A stretch of DNA of 64,000 bases from Deltaproteobacteria bacterium PRO3 (GTDB taxonomy: Bacteria > UBA10199 > DSSB01). The translations under genes and the position numbers were made by a program. The stretch lies in assembly GCA_030263375.1 (NCBI GenBank), contig SZOV01000002.1, positions 17,561 to 81,560 of the forward strand, read 5' to 3'. The notes under the pieces were generated by a model, which worked only from the letters and a program-made list of their open reading frames with translations, made no database searches and was not told the origin of the DNA. Below are positions 42,784 to 52,692 of the stretch, piece after piece (the stretch's first letter is position 1; every line of letters starts with the position of its first letter).

Positions 42784-42812
42784 GTAGGGGCGAAGCCAAA
42801 GTTCGCCCCTAC
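42784..42812. repeat. GTAGGGGC palindrome, copy 3, at the 3' end of the DAHP synthase gene
   Basis: Arms GTAGGGGCGAA and TTCGCCCCTAC around GCCAAAG. The TAG in its minus-strand GTAGGGG is the stop codon of the DAHP synthase gene at 42809. Confidence 0.9.
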
Positions 42813-43828
42813 AGGGAACGCCCCATCAATGCAATCAGCGGCTTCAGCTTCTCCATCATCTCGGCAAACATCTCGAGGGTGAGCGACTGCGCCCCGTCGC
42901 TCAGCGCCTGCTCGGGCGTCGGGTGCACCTCGACCATCAGGCCGTCGGCGCCCACCGCCGCGGCCGCCATCGCCAGCGGCGGGACGTAATGGCGCACCCC
43001 CGTCCCGTGCGAGGGGTCGATGATGACGGGCAGGTGGGTCTGTTCGCGCAGCACCGGCACGGCGCTTAGGTCGAGCGTGTTGCGGGTCGCCGTCTCGAAG
43101 GTGCGGATCCCGCGCTCGCAGAGGATGACCTCGCGGTTGCCCTCGGCGAGGATGTACTCCGCGCTCATCAGCCACTCCTTGATCGTCGTCGACATCCCGC
43201 GCTTGAGCAACACCGGCTTTTTCACCTGGCCCAATTCCTTCAGCAGGGCGAAGTTTTGCACGTTCCGCGCCCCGACCTGCAGGATGTCGGCCGAGCGCTC
43301 CACGGTCTCGACGTCGCGCTGGCTCAAAACCTCGGTGACCAGCGGCAGGCCGGTCTCGCGCTTCGCGATTTCCAAAAGGCGCAGCCCCTCCTCCGCCAGA
43401 CCTTGAAAATCATAGGGCGAGGTGCGCGGCTTGTAGGCCCCGCCGCGCAGCACCTGGGCCCCGGCCTTTTTCACCGCCTTGGCGGTCTTGACGATCTGCG
43501 CCTCGCTCTCGACGCTGCAGGGGCCGGCCATCACGATGAAGGACTCGGGGCCGACCGCGACGCCGGGGGCGACCTTCACGACGGTGGGTTTGGGCCGCAG
43601 TTCGCGGCTGGCCAGCTTGTAGGGCTTGGAGATGGGAATCACCGCCTCGACGCCGACCAAGGTCGTCAAGACCATCAAATCTTGTTTCTTTTTCTCGTGC
43701 CCGACGGCCCCGACCACGTCCCGGTCCTGGCCGTGGATGACGTGGGCCTTGAAGCCCATCTTCTCGATGTGCCGAACCACCTCTTTTAGCTGGTCCTTGG
43801 TGGCGTCGGTCCGCATCACGATGATCAT
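42809..43828 (-). CDS. aroF: 3-deoxy-7-phosphoheptulonate (DAHP) synthase, ferredoxin-like-domain type
   Basis: 339-residue first enzyme of the shikimate pathway, condensing PEP and erythrose-4-phosphate. The N-terminal 70 residues form the ACT-like/FL regulatory domain ([20 protein letters not shown], then GFKAHVIHG). The barrel has [50 protein letters not shown] and [15 protein letters not shown], all diagnostic of the type I-beta class, whose N-domain usually gives feedback control. The ATG at 43828 has AGGGAG 8 bases upstream. The last codon (RSL) is followed by a stop that comes from palindrome copy 3. Confidence 0.96.
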   Translation of the reverse strand: MIIVMRTDATKDQLKEVVRHIEKMGFKAHVIHGQDRDVVGAVGHEKKKQDLMVLTTLVGVEAVIPISKPYKLASRELRPKPTVVKVAPGVAVGPESFIVMAGPCSVESEAQIVKTAKAVKKAGAQVLRGGAYKPRTSPYDFQGLAEEGLRLLEIAKRETGLPLVTEVLSQRDVETVERSADILQVGARNVQNFALLKELGQVKKPVLLKRGMSTTIKEWLMSAEYILAEGNREVILCERGIRTFETATRNTLDLSAVPVLREQTHLPVIIDPSHGTGVRHYVPPLAMAAAAVGADGLMVEVHPTPEQALSDGAQSLTLEMFAEMMEKLKPLIALMGRSL

Positions 43829-43871
43829 GGTTGTCACTCCCTGGCTTCTGGTTTAAAGCTATCTTCTATTC

Positions 43872-44153
43872 ATGCGGCTGAAAAAAGAACAAATCCAAAA
43901 AATCGCCGAACGGGTCCTCGACCAACTGGAGAAGTCCAAGCAGATCGTCGCCAAAGCCGACCGCCCCACCCTGCTACAGAAAATCGAGCAGGTGATCACG
44001 GCCAATTTCCAGGCCGAGGACCGCCTGGACGAGGAGGCCAAGGGCCTGCTGGATAAATTCCGCCGCCAAGTCCCGGCCGGCTCGATCAACGAGCATGAGA
44101 TGTTTCAAAAGATTAAGAAGCAATTGGCCAAGGACAAGAAGTTCGTGATTTGA
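43872..44153 (+). CDS. DUF507-family protein, first copy
   Basis: 93 residues: a small charged all-helical protein (MRLKKEQIQKIAERVLDQLE, then ITANFQAEDRLDEEAKGLLD and HEMFQKIKKQLAKDKKFVI). This matches the DUF507 family, of unknown function, frequent in deltaproteobacterial genomes. A second, diverged copy follows at 44499, so they look like an ancient duplication. It is divergent from the DAHP synthase gene. Confidence 0.88.
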   Translation: MRLKKEQIQKIAERVLDQLEKSKQIVAKADRPTLLQKIEQVITANFQAEDRLDEEAKGLLDKFRRQVPAGSINEHEMFQKIKKQLAKDKKFVI

Positions 44154-44283
44154 AAACTAAGAATCATTACCGAGCACCCCTAACGAGAAGGGCTAACGAT
44201 TAATGATTTCCACGGAGCAACCCTAACGAGAGTGGGGGCTTATCTGTAGCAATCTTTAATTAGGTAATGTTTACTACGGAACA
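44154..44283. other. Intergenic stretch with tandem hairpins
   Basis: AATCATTA (44162-44169) pairs with TAATGATT (44201-44208), enclosing CCCT-AACGAGA-AGGG (44178-44192). A second hairpin near 44222-44237 has the same AACGAGA loop. It directly precedes structured element A. Confidence 0.6.
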
Positions 44284-44442
44284 GCCCCGCTTTCAGAGGG
44301 GTTTTCTCCCTTGGAGCAGCCTTTGAAAAATCCGTCCTTAAAGCCTTCTAATCTTCCTTCGGATTTTTCAACCGCAGGGGTCTCCCCGGCTTAAGGGGAG
44401 ACCCCGGTGCTCCAAGGGAGAAAACCCCTCTGAAAGCGGGGC
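44284..44442 (+). ncRNA. Structured element A, three-helix fold with complementary loops
   Basis: 159 bases. The outer stem is a perfect 35-bp inverted repeat (44284-44318 with 44408-44442). It encloses hairpin 1 (stem TTGAAAAATCCG/CGGATTTTTCAA, 44323-44371, with a 25-base loop containing CCTTAAAGCC) and hairpin 2 (stem GGGGTCTCCCC/GGGGAGACCCC, 44377-44405, loop GGCTTAA). GGCTT of loop 2 is complementary to AAGCC of loop 1 (44341-44345), allowing a kissing contact. Element B at 54283 has the same plan with different stems but the same loop motifs. Strand assignment and the RNA nature are inferred. Confidence 0.72.
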
Positions 44443-44498
44443 GGTCGCAAAGACACCGAACCAAGGCAAAACACCAAAGGCATCCCCAAGAGGCCCCC

Positions 44499-44771
44499 AT
44501 GAAACTGAGCGAAGAAAGAGTCTCCCACCTAGCCCACCTGGTCTGGGACGCCCTCTACGACGAGGACCTGGTCGACTATCCCAACGACGAGGAGGCCCTC
44601 AAGGCCATCAAGCGGGCGATGCTCGACTACCTGAAGACCGACGACCAGATCGACGACCTGGCCCGCCAAAAGATCCTCTCCCAAAAGCGCGGCATCCAGG
44701 AGGGCAGCCGCGAATGGGACATCCTGTACCGAAAATATTATGAGGAAGAGGCCGCCAAGAAGCGCTTTTAA
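44499..44771 (+). CDS. DUF507-family protein, second copy
   Basis: 90 residues (MKLSEERVSHLAHLVWDALY, then DLVDYPNDEEALKAIKRAML and REWDILYRKYYEEEAAKKRF). Same helical, highly charged pattern as the neighbour at 43872 but clearly diverged. DUF507 has no established function. It follows structured element A by 56 bases and precedes the groES promoter. Confidence 0.88.
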   Translation: MKLSEERVSHLAHLVWDALYDEDLVDYPNDEEALKAIKRAMLDYLKTDDQIDDLARQKILSQKRGIQEGSREWDILYRKYYEEEAAKKRF

Positions 44772-44803
44772 GAAATTTCCCCTCCTTTTTTACCTCCCCT
44801 CCC

Positions 44804-44831
44804 TTGACACCTTATCCACAAGTCCTATATG
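44804..44831 (+). promoter_or_regulatory. Vegetative promoter of groES-groEL
   Basis: TTGACA at 44804-44809 and TATATG at 44826-44831, 16 bases apart, a few bases ahead of the CIRCE element. Confidence 0.75.
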
Positions 44832-44842
44832 TCTCCCCGTCC

Positions 44843-44869
44843 TTAGCACTCGTCCGTTTGGAGTGCTAA
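44843..44869 (+). promoter_or_regulatory. CIRCE operator (HrcA binding site)
   Basis: TTAGCACTC-N9-GAGTGCTAA, an exact match to the consensus. It implies heat-shock control of groES-groEL by the HrcA repressor. Confidence 0.97.
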
Positions 44870-44934
44870 GCCGACTTCATTTAAATATAAATTTTAAATA
44901 ATTTCAATTAGATACACATCAGGAGGATGTACAT

Positions 44935-46925
<1,991 letters not shown>

Positions 46926-46949
46926 GCTAGGTCCCATTCCTATTTTGCG

Positions 46950-46987
46950 AGGCCTCGTGGGAAAAGCCCACGGGGCCTTCGTTTTTT
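46950..46987 (+). terminator. Rho-independent terminator of groESL
   Basis: Stem AGGCCTCGTGGG with CCCACGGGGCCT (one G-T pair) around AAAAG, followed by TCGTTTTTT. Confidence 0.9.
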
Positions 46988-47086
46988 CCAGCCGACCAAT
47001 GCCATCGGCTTTTCTTTGCCAAAAAACGTACTCTGTTTTATCTCACCTGTGGGCTCATCCAGGAATCTATAAAAGGAGATTGTTTC

Positions 47087-47590
47087 ATGTCCTTTCAATC
47101 GCGCATCCGAAACACCTACTTCGTTCTGGCCTTGGGTCTCACGGTGGCGACCGCGGCGTCCGCTCAGGCCGGCACCGCGAAGGGAACCCTCACCTACACC
47201 AAAGGAAGCGCCACCTTGACCAATGCCTACCTGGTAAAGGGCCCCGATTCTTTTGACGCCACTAAGATGATCCGCAAACTTATTTTTTCTCCGACCGACA
47301 TCGGCGCGAAGATTCTGGCCTGCACGACCCTCAGCTGCGTGGAGGGGGGATTGGATGCCGGCCTGACCGTGGAACTCGACGCCGGGCCACGGCTCAACTA
47401 CTGGATGGTGCTCAACAACCAGTTAGTCCAATATTCCGGTACTCAAGAGCCCACCGCCCTTCAAAAAACCGCCGACGACGCTAAGCACCTCGCCGGGAAG
47501 CTGGCCTTCGACGCCAGCGCGGCGGGCGGCCCCAAGGTCGACGTCGTATTCGACGCGCCGCTGGTGAAGGAATTCACCAAGGCGCGCTAA
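47087..47590 (+). CDS. Secreted protein, function unknown
   Basis: 167 residues with a signal peptide (TYFVLALGLTVATAASAQAG, cleavage near AQA). The mature part is strand-rich (GTLTYTKGSATLTNAYLVKG, then GLTVELDAGPRLNYWMVLNN) with two cysteines (ACTTLSC) spaced for a disulfide. It resembles small periplasmic beta proteins but no family is recognised. The ATG has AAGGAG 8 bases upstream. It is monocistronic, after the groEL terminator. Confidence 0.8.
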   Translation: MSFQSRIRNTYFVLALGLTVATAASAQAGTAKGTLTYTKGSATLTNAYLVKGPDSFDATKMIRKLIFSPTDIGAKILACTTLSCVEGGLDAGLTVELDAGPRLNYWMVLNNQLVQYSGTQEPTALQKTADDAKHLAGKLAFDASAAGGPKVDVVFDAPLVKEFTKAR

Positions 47591-47827
47591 GCGTGGACAC
47601 CCTCGGGGCCTTTTATTTTGACTGCGCTAAGTCCTTTTTTCTTTTGACCTTTTTCCCCGAAGTGCTAGAGTCGCCCTCGGACTAGGGATGAAGTTAAGGC
47701 ATTGATTCGCCTGGCTTTTTCCTAACACACTCCAATTTTTTTTTCGCCGGTTCCCCGCTATGAATTCGCCGAAGAGCCTTCGGTTTAGCGGCACAATCGC
47801 CTGTTGTTGTTGAAGGGAGGAGAAATC

Positions 47828-49531
47828 ATGAAACGCGCCCGCACCCGTCTATTGGCCCTTCTCGGAGCCTGCGTCATCGCCGCCGCTTTCGCCGGCCGGG
47901 CCCAGGCCCTCAGCTTCTCGGCCCACGGTTATTACCGCCTCTTCGTCGACTGGTCCCTGGATCTCGACACCCAGACGCCCTCCAACATCGCGCAGGGCAA
48001 GCAGCTCGGCAACGACCGCTTCGGCAACATCCTCTTCGGGCAACAGCGCTTCCGCATCGAGCCCGTCCTCAAGATCAACGACAACATCTCGATACACTCG
48101 CAGATCGACATGCTCGACGACGTCATCTTCGGCACCAACGACGTCACGGAGCTGACCGTCTTCAACCCCGTCACCGGCACCATCACGCTGCCGGGCGGCG
48201 CGGGCGCTTTCGGCGTCACCGGTCCCGACGCCGGCGACATTGTCACCGGCGGGGGCGGCAGCCTCAACGTGCGCCGGCTCTATGTCGACATCCTCACGCC
48301 CATCGGCAAATTCCGCGTCGGCCGCCAGCCCAGCAATTGGGGCTTAGGCATCTTCCAAAACGACGGCAACGGGATGTACGCCAAGTTCGGCGACACCTTC
48401 GATCGCTTCCTCTACCTGGGCAAGTACGACTTCGCCGATTCCAGCAGCCTGGCCTTCGCCTTCCTGGCCGACTTCGTCTTCAACGACCAGCAAGACCCGA
48501 CGATCGGCCTGCTGGAAGACCAAATCGGCACGGTCAGCAACGGCACCTACCAGCTGACCGCGGCCCTGGTCTACAAGCGCCAGGATTGGGAGATCGGCAC
48601 CTACTCGGGCGTGCGGCTGCGCGACGGCACCGGCAAGCGCGAAGGCATCGCCTTCGACGCCAACGGCAACGCCGTGCCGGGCGCCATCGACGGCAACACC
48701 CGCGCCTTCTTCTTCGACCTCTACGGCAAGTACGAGAAGGGCCCCTACCGCGTCGCGGCCGAGTACGTCTTTCTGGGCGGCGAGATCGGCACCGACGTCT
48801 GCATCAACGCCATCTCGGTCCCGGCGGGCTTCACCAACCCGCTGCCCAACCCGGTCTGCCTCGACGGCAGCAACGACCTGCGCGTCCATTTGGGCGCCCT
48901 CGAGGCCGGCGGCAAGTACGATTTCGGCGGCGAGTGGAAGTTTATCGCGGGCCTCGCGACGGGCGACTCCTCGCCCCTCTCCAGCCGCATCACCCAGTTC
49001 GGCTTTAGGCCCGACTACGAGGTCGCGCTGATGCTCTTCAACATGCCGCTCGGCACCTCGCCCGCGATCCAGGTCAACGGCGAGACCAAGCTCGGTAACA
49101 AGCCGATCACCTCCAACCGCGTCAACAACGCGATCTACGTCGGCGGCACCTACCTGCACACCTTCGACATCTCCAACGCCATCCCGCAGGCCCAGTACTT
49201 CAAGGCGGGTATCCACTTGCTGACCGCCTGGGCGCCCTCGCGAGTCTTCGACATCGACTTCGCCGAGATCACCGGCATCGCCGGCCTGCCCCGCGTCGTC
49301 AACAACAGCCGCTGGTACGGGCTCGAGACCGACATCATCCTCGAGGCGAAGTTCTTCGACCACCTGATCTGGAACATCACCGGCGGCATCTTCCTCCCCG
49401 GCGGCGTCTTCGACATCAAGAACGACGACTTCGCCAACGGGGTCCTCGACGGCAACCCGATCAACGCCATCCAGTTCGACGGGGCCTCGCCGGCCTACGC
49501 GGTGCGCTCGACCTTGTTCATCGAGTTTTAA
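47828..49531 (+). CDS. Outer-membrane porin-like beta-barrel protein
   Basis: 567 residues with a signal peptide (LLALLGACVIAAAFAGRAQA). The mature chain alternates strands with aromatic ends (HGYYRLFVDWSLDLDTQ, RRLYVDILTPIGKFRVGRQP, YQLTAALVYKRQDWEIGTYS) and ends AYAVRSTLFIEF, a typical terminal strand with C-terminal Phe. A large outer-membrane channel or adhesin-like barrel is likely; the substrate is unknown. GGGAGGAG lies 7 bases before the ATG at 47828. It ends in a palindrome that can act as terminator. Confidence 0.85.
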   Translation: MKRARTRLLALLGACVIAAAFAGRAQALSFSAHGYYRLFVDWSLDLDTQTPSNIAQGKQLGNDRFGNILFGQQRFRIEPVLKINDNISIHSQIDMLDDVIFGTNDVTELTVFNPVTGTITLPGGAGAFGVTGPDAGDIVTGGGGSLNVRRLYVDILTPIGKFRVGRQPSNWGLGIFQNDGNGMYAKFGDTFDRFLYLGKYDFADSSSLAFAFLADFVFNDQQDPTIGLLEDQIGTVSNGTYQLTAALVYKRQDWEIGTYSGVRLRDGTGKREGIAFDANGNAVPGAIDGNTRAFFFDLYGKYEKGPYRVAAEYVFLGGEIGTDVCINAISVPAGFTNPLPNPVCLDGSNDLRVHLGALEAGGKYDFGGEWKFIAGLATGDSSPLSSRITQFGFRPDYEVALMLFNMPLGTSPAIQVNGETKLGNKPITSNRVNNAIYVGGTYLHTFDISNAIPQAQYFKAGIHLLTAWAPSRVFDIDFAEITGIAGLPRVVNNSRWYGLETDIILEAKFFDHLIWNITGGIFLPGGVFDIKNDDFANGVLDGNPINAIQFDGASPAYAVRSTLFIEF

Positions 49532-49551
49532 TTTCAAGATGATTTTTCCTC

Positions 49552-49579
49552 GTAGGGGCTCAAGGTGTTGAGCCCCTAC
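49552..49579 (+). repeat. GTAGGGGC palindrome, copy 5, acting as terminator
   Basis: Arms GTAGGGGCTCAA and TTGAGCCCCTAC around GGTG, followed directly by TTTTTT. A repeat-family member that also forms an intrinsic terminator of the barrel gene. Confidence 0.88.
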
Positions 49580-49600
49580 TTTTTTATAAAGGCGGCGGGC

Positions 49601-50233
49601 ATGGGAAAAAGGTTTTGGATTTACTTTCTGCTCGCCACCTGCTGCCTAGCTGCGTCTCCCGGCGCGGCGAAACCCAAGCCTTCCCTGGTCCCGCTGGAGG
49701 GACCCGCCTTCCAACTCGACCTTCGCTACGCCACCGAGGTCAATTTCCTCAAAAAGAACGTCTACCGCGACTTCGGCCTCGACCGCTGCTGGGTGCATCC
49801 CGACCTGGCGGCCAAGCTGAACCGACTCGCCCCCCTCCTGGAGGCGAAGGGGCTGAAGCTGGTGCTGTGGGACTGCTGGCGCCCCCTCGCCGTGCAGCGC
49901 GCGATGTGGGCCCTCGTGCCCGACCCGCGCTACGTCGCCGATCCCAAGACCGGCTCCAACCACAACCGCGGCGTCGCCGTGGACGTGAGCCTGGCCAAGG
50001 CCGACGGGACGCCCGTCGAAATGCCGACAGCCTTCGACGACTTCACGCCCGTGGCGGCCGCGAAGGCCCACTGCAAGCCGGAGCGGCTTTCCGCCTGCTC
50101 CAACCGCGACCTGCTCTTCGAGCTGATGGCGCAGGTCGGCCTCAGGCCGCTGGCCAGCGAGTGGTGGCACTTTCAACTCCCCAACGCCAACCGTTACCCG
50201 ATCGTTGAGGCCCACGATGCGAAGCAACCTTGA
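49601..50233 (+). CDS. D-alanyl-D-alanine dipeptidase (VanX/DdpX family)
   Basis: 210-residue zinc dipeptidase that cleaves free D-Ala-D-Ala. Metal and catalytic motifs: SNHNRGVAVDVSL near residue 130 (His and Asp ligands) and EWWHF near residue 187. The hydrophobic start (MGKRFWIYFLLATCCLAASP) indicates export, so this copy acts in the periplasm, unlike VanX of resistance clusters. Start at the ATG at 49601. Its 3' end overlaps the vanW-like gene by 17 bases. No vanA/vanH ligase genes are nearby, so peptidoglycan turnover is likelier than glycopeptide resistance. Confidence 0.92.
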   Translation: MGKRFWIYFLLATCCLAASPGAAKPKPSLVPLEGPAFQLDLRYATEVNFLKKNVYRDFGLDRCWVHPDLAAKLNRLAPLLEAKGLKLVLWDCWRPLAVQRAMWALVPDPRYVADPKTGSNHNRGVAVDVSLAKADGTPVEMPTAFDDFTPVAAAKAHCKPERLSACSNRDLLFELMAQVGLRPLASEWWHFQLPNANRYPIVEAHDAKQP

Positions 50234-51008
50234 AGCCGCCCGCAACTGGTTCGCCTTCGCCTGGCGGCGCCGGCTTCGGGCCTGCCGAAACGCGCTGCGC
50301 AGCGGGAGCTTCGCCGTCGAACGCGCCGATCGCGACCTTCCCGTCGCGATCCTGGAGCACCGCCTCCCCCTCCGCCGGCGTCTCGCCGGCGTGGACCCGG
50401 TTCTTTTCGAGAACAAGCGCCGCAACCTCGAGTTGGCCATCGCCCGCCTCGACGGCGTCCTGCTTAAGCCCGGCAAAATCTTTTCCCTGTGGCGGCTGGT
50501 GGGCCCGCCCAGCGCGGCCCGCGGCTACGTGGAGGGCCTTGTCCTGCAACGCGGCCGTCCGGCGCGCGGCATTGGAGGCGGCCTCTGCCAGCTGGCCAAC
50601 GCCCTTTTCTGGCTGGCCCTGCACTCCGAGCTCAAGATCGTCGAGCGCCACCATCACAGCCTCGACCTCTTCCCCGACGATGGTCGTCGGGTGCCCTTCG
50701 GCACGGGCGCGAGCATCGTCTACAACTTCAAGGACCTGCGCTTCGCCAACGAAGGCGCGCGATGCTACCAATTCCGCCTGAGCCTGACCCAAGACGAGCT
50801 GGTCGCCCGCCTGCTCGCCGACGCCGAGCCCGCGAGCCGATTCCGGGTATGCGAGGCGGAGCACGGCTTCGTCCAGACGCCCGAAGGCCTGTACCGCCGC
50901 AACCTCATCCTGCGCGAGGTCGCGGACGCCGCGGGCCGGCCCCTGCGCACCGAAACCTTGTTCCGAAATTTTTCGAAGTGCCAATACTCGCTCCAGGAGG
51001 CCTCATGA
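50217..51008 (+). CDS. VanW-family protein
   Basis: 263 residues. The VanW signature is intact: LLKPGKIFSLWRLVGPP then ARGIGGGLCQLANALFWLAL and ERHHHSLDLFP. VanW proteins accompany some glycopeptide-resistance and envelope loci; their biochemical role is not established. There is no signal peptide; the N-terminus is basic and may be membrane-associated. It overlaps the dipeptidase gene upstream and the glycan-binding gene downstream (ATGA at 51005-51008), so the three are translationally coupled. Confidence 0.9.
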   Translation: MRSNLEAARNWFAFAWRRRLRACRNALRSGSFAVERADRDLPVAILEHRLPLRRRLAGVDPVLFENKRRNLELAIARLDGVLLKPGKIFSLWRLVGPPSAARGYVEGLVLQRGRPARGIGGGLCQLANALFWLALHSELKIVERHHHSLDLFPDDGRRVPFGTGASIVYNFKDLRFANEGARCYQFRLSLTQDELVARLLADAEPASRFRVCEAEHGFVQTPEGLYRRNLILREVADAAGRPLRTETLFRNFSKCQYSLQEAS

Positions 51009-52687
51009 AACTCGCGTCCATCCTCGCCTTAGGCGTCGCCTTGTTACCCCTCGACGCCTCCGCCCAGCCCGCTTCGCGACTGCTCGCCGCCGCCGTCACC
51101 AGCAGCGCGCCGGGATCCGCGCCGGCCACCTGCCTGCTCGATCCGAAATGCGAGGGCAGTTGGGTCTCCGGGGCCGCGGACGCCGGCGCCGACGAGGGCA
51201 TTTACCTGCAATTCGAGCAGCCGATCCGGGCGGGATATCTGATGATCCTGAGCGCCGGCAAGAACCCCAAGGCCAACTCCGAGCTGCGCGTCTACATCAA
51301 CGGGAACACCAGCGCGGCGCAGGCCCGCGGCCAAGTGGCGAGCGACGCCGACGGAAACCAGCTGCTGCAATTGAGCGGAGGGTCGGAGATCGAAATCAAG
51401 TCGCTCTTCCTCAAGGTCGAGGCGCCCTTCGAGGCGGACCGCAAGGCCCTCCCGATTCGCAAGCTCCTGCTTTACCCGGCGGTGTCGGACCCCCAAGCGA
51501 TCCTGAAGGGAGAGGCCGCGCCGATACGCCCCGAGCTTCCCGCCTTGATTCCCGCCGAGGTCTCGGCGACCTCGATCCTCGAGCCCGTCTCGGCTTATCA
51601 CCCCGCCCACCTCTTCGACTCGGCCTACGACATCGCCTGGTCCACGGACGGAAAGAAAAACGACGGCAAGGAGGAGTCCTTCACGCTGAATTTCAAGAAT
51701 CCGCAAACGATCGCCGGGATGATGGTCTGGAACGGCTATCAGCGCTCCGCCGAACACTTCAAGGCGAACGGCCGCGTCCTCGAGGCCGAGCTGCAGGCGG
51801 ACGGCATGGTCCCTTTCCGCATCCAACTCGCCGACCGGATGGGCGCCCAGGAGATCGCCTTTCCGAAAAACCTGCCCGCCGTCAGCAAGCTGCGGCTGAC
51901 GATCAAGGCCATCGCCCCCGGCAAGGCCTACAAGGACGTCCTGATTTCCGAGCTGCGCCTGATCAGCGACCAAGGCAGGCTCATGCTGCCGCAGGTGGAG
52001 CTGCCGCGGACCCAGGCGCCCGCGACCTTCCAGGCCATGGTCAACCGGTCCTACGCCTCCATCCTCCACCAGCCCATTGCGGGTAAGCTGCCGGAGGACT
52101 ACGATCTCGAGTTCTCCCTCGGCGCCCGCTGCGACAACGCCCGGATCCGCCTGCGCGACAACGGGACCTTCGTCGTCTACAAGGACTTCAACTACGGAAA
52201 AGCGGACAGCGCCACGAAGCCGACCAGCATCAACGCGGGGATCCTGGAGGGCAACTGGGAGCCGAAGGGGGACAAGCTCAGGATCTTCGGAAAAAAATAC
52301 GTCAGCGCCTTGCAAAAATCGGAGTACTTGCAAGAGGCAAGCTCGGGCGAACCGCGGGTGCAGATCTTCCAAAGCGAGGTGGAGGCCAAGCCCTATCGTT
52401 CGCTGACTCCCGAGGAGAAGCAGAAGCTCTTCGCCTTCCTCTGGGCGAAGAAACAGGGGCCCGCCAACCGCAATCAAAACCTCCTCTGGGTCCTGGGCGC
52501 GACGAAATGGAACGGCACCGACGCCTACAAGAAGTCCCAGGTCGAGGGCGCCGGCTTCGAGGCCTTGGTTAAAAATCTCGATCCGATCCTGCAAGAACTC
52601 AATCCCGTTTATCTCAGCTCCTCCGTCCTGACCGATCTCTTTCTGCCCACCGACGAGACGCAGGCCTGCTGGTCGAGCCGTTCGTAA
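51005..52687 (+). CDS. Secreted protein with discoidin-like glycan-binding repeats
   Basis: 560 residues with a signal peptide (MKLASILALGVALLPLDASA). Two regions, residues about 25-140 and 180-290, follow the discoidin/NADase-type glycan-binding pattern. The second is clearest: AYHPAHLFDSAYDIAWSTDG, SFTLNFKNPQTIAGMMVWNG and YQRSAEHFKANGRV. The C-terminal 250 residues (SRSLTPEEKQKL-like region and LGATKWNGTDAYKK) are unassigned. Envelope polysaccharide or peptidoglycan binding is inferred. It is coupled to vanW upstream, with the next gene after 5 bases. Confidence 0.75.
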   Translation: MKLASILALGVALLPLDASAQPASRLLAAAVTSSAPGSAPATCLLDPKCEGSWVSGAADAGADEGIYLQFEQPIRAGYLMILSAGKNPKANSELRVYINGNTSAAQARGQVASDADGNQLLQLSGGSEIEIKSLFLKVEAPFEADRKALPIRKLLLYPAVSDPQAILKGEAAPIRPELPALIPAEVSATSILEPVSAYHPAHLFDSAYDIAWSTDGKKNDGKEESFTLNFKNPQTIAGMMVWNGYQRSAEHFKANGRVLEAELQADGMVPFRIQLADRMGAQEIAFPKNLPAVSKLRLTIKAIAPGKAYKDVLISELRLISDQGRLMLPQVELPRTQAPATFQAMVNRSYASILHQPIAGKLPEDYDLEFSLGARCDNARIRLRDNGTFVVYKDFNYGKADSATKPTSINAGILEGNWEPKGDKLRIFGKKYVSALQKSEYLQEASSGEPRVQIFQSEVEAKPYRSLTPEEKQKLFAFLWAKKQGPANRNQNLLWVLGATKWNGTDAYKKSQVEGAGFEALVKNLDPILQELNPVYLSSSVLTDLFLPTDETQACWSSRS

Positions 52688-52692
52688 CGCGA

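Noticed and set aside
44162..44442. CRISPR array (repeated short elements)
   Set aside because: The repeats are inverted hairpins with unequal spacing, not direct repeats with unique spacers, and no cas gene is in the window.
49601..51008. Vancomycin-resistance gene cluster
   Set aside because: Only vanX-like and vanW-like genes are present; there is no D-Ala-D-Lac ligase, dehydrogenase or vanRS pair, and the VanX-like protein is exported.
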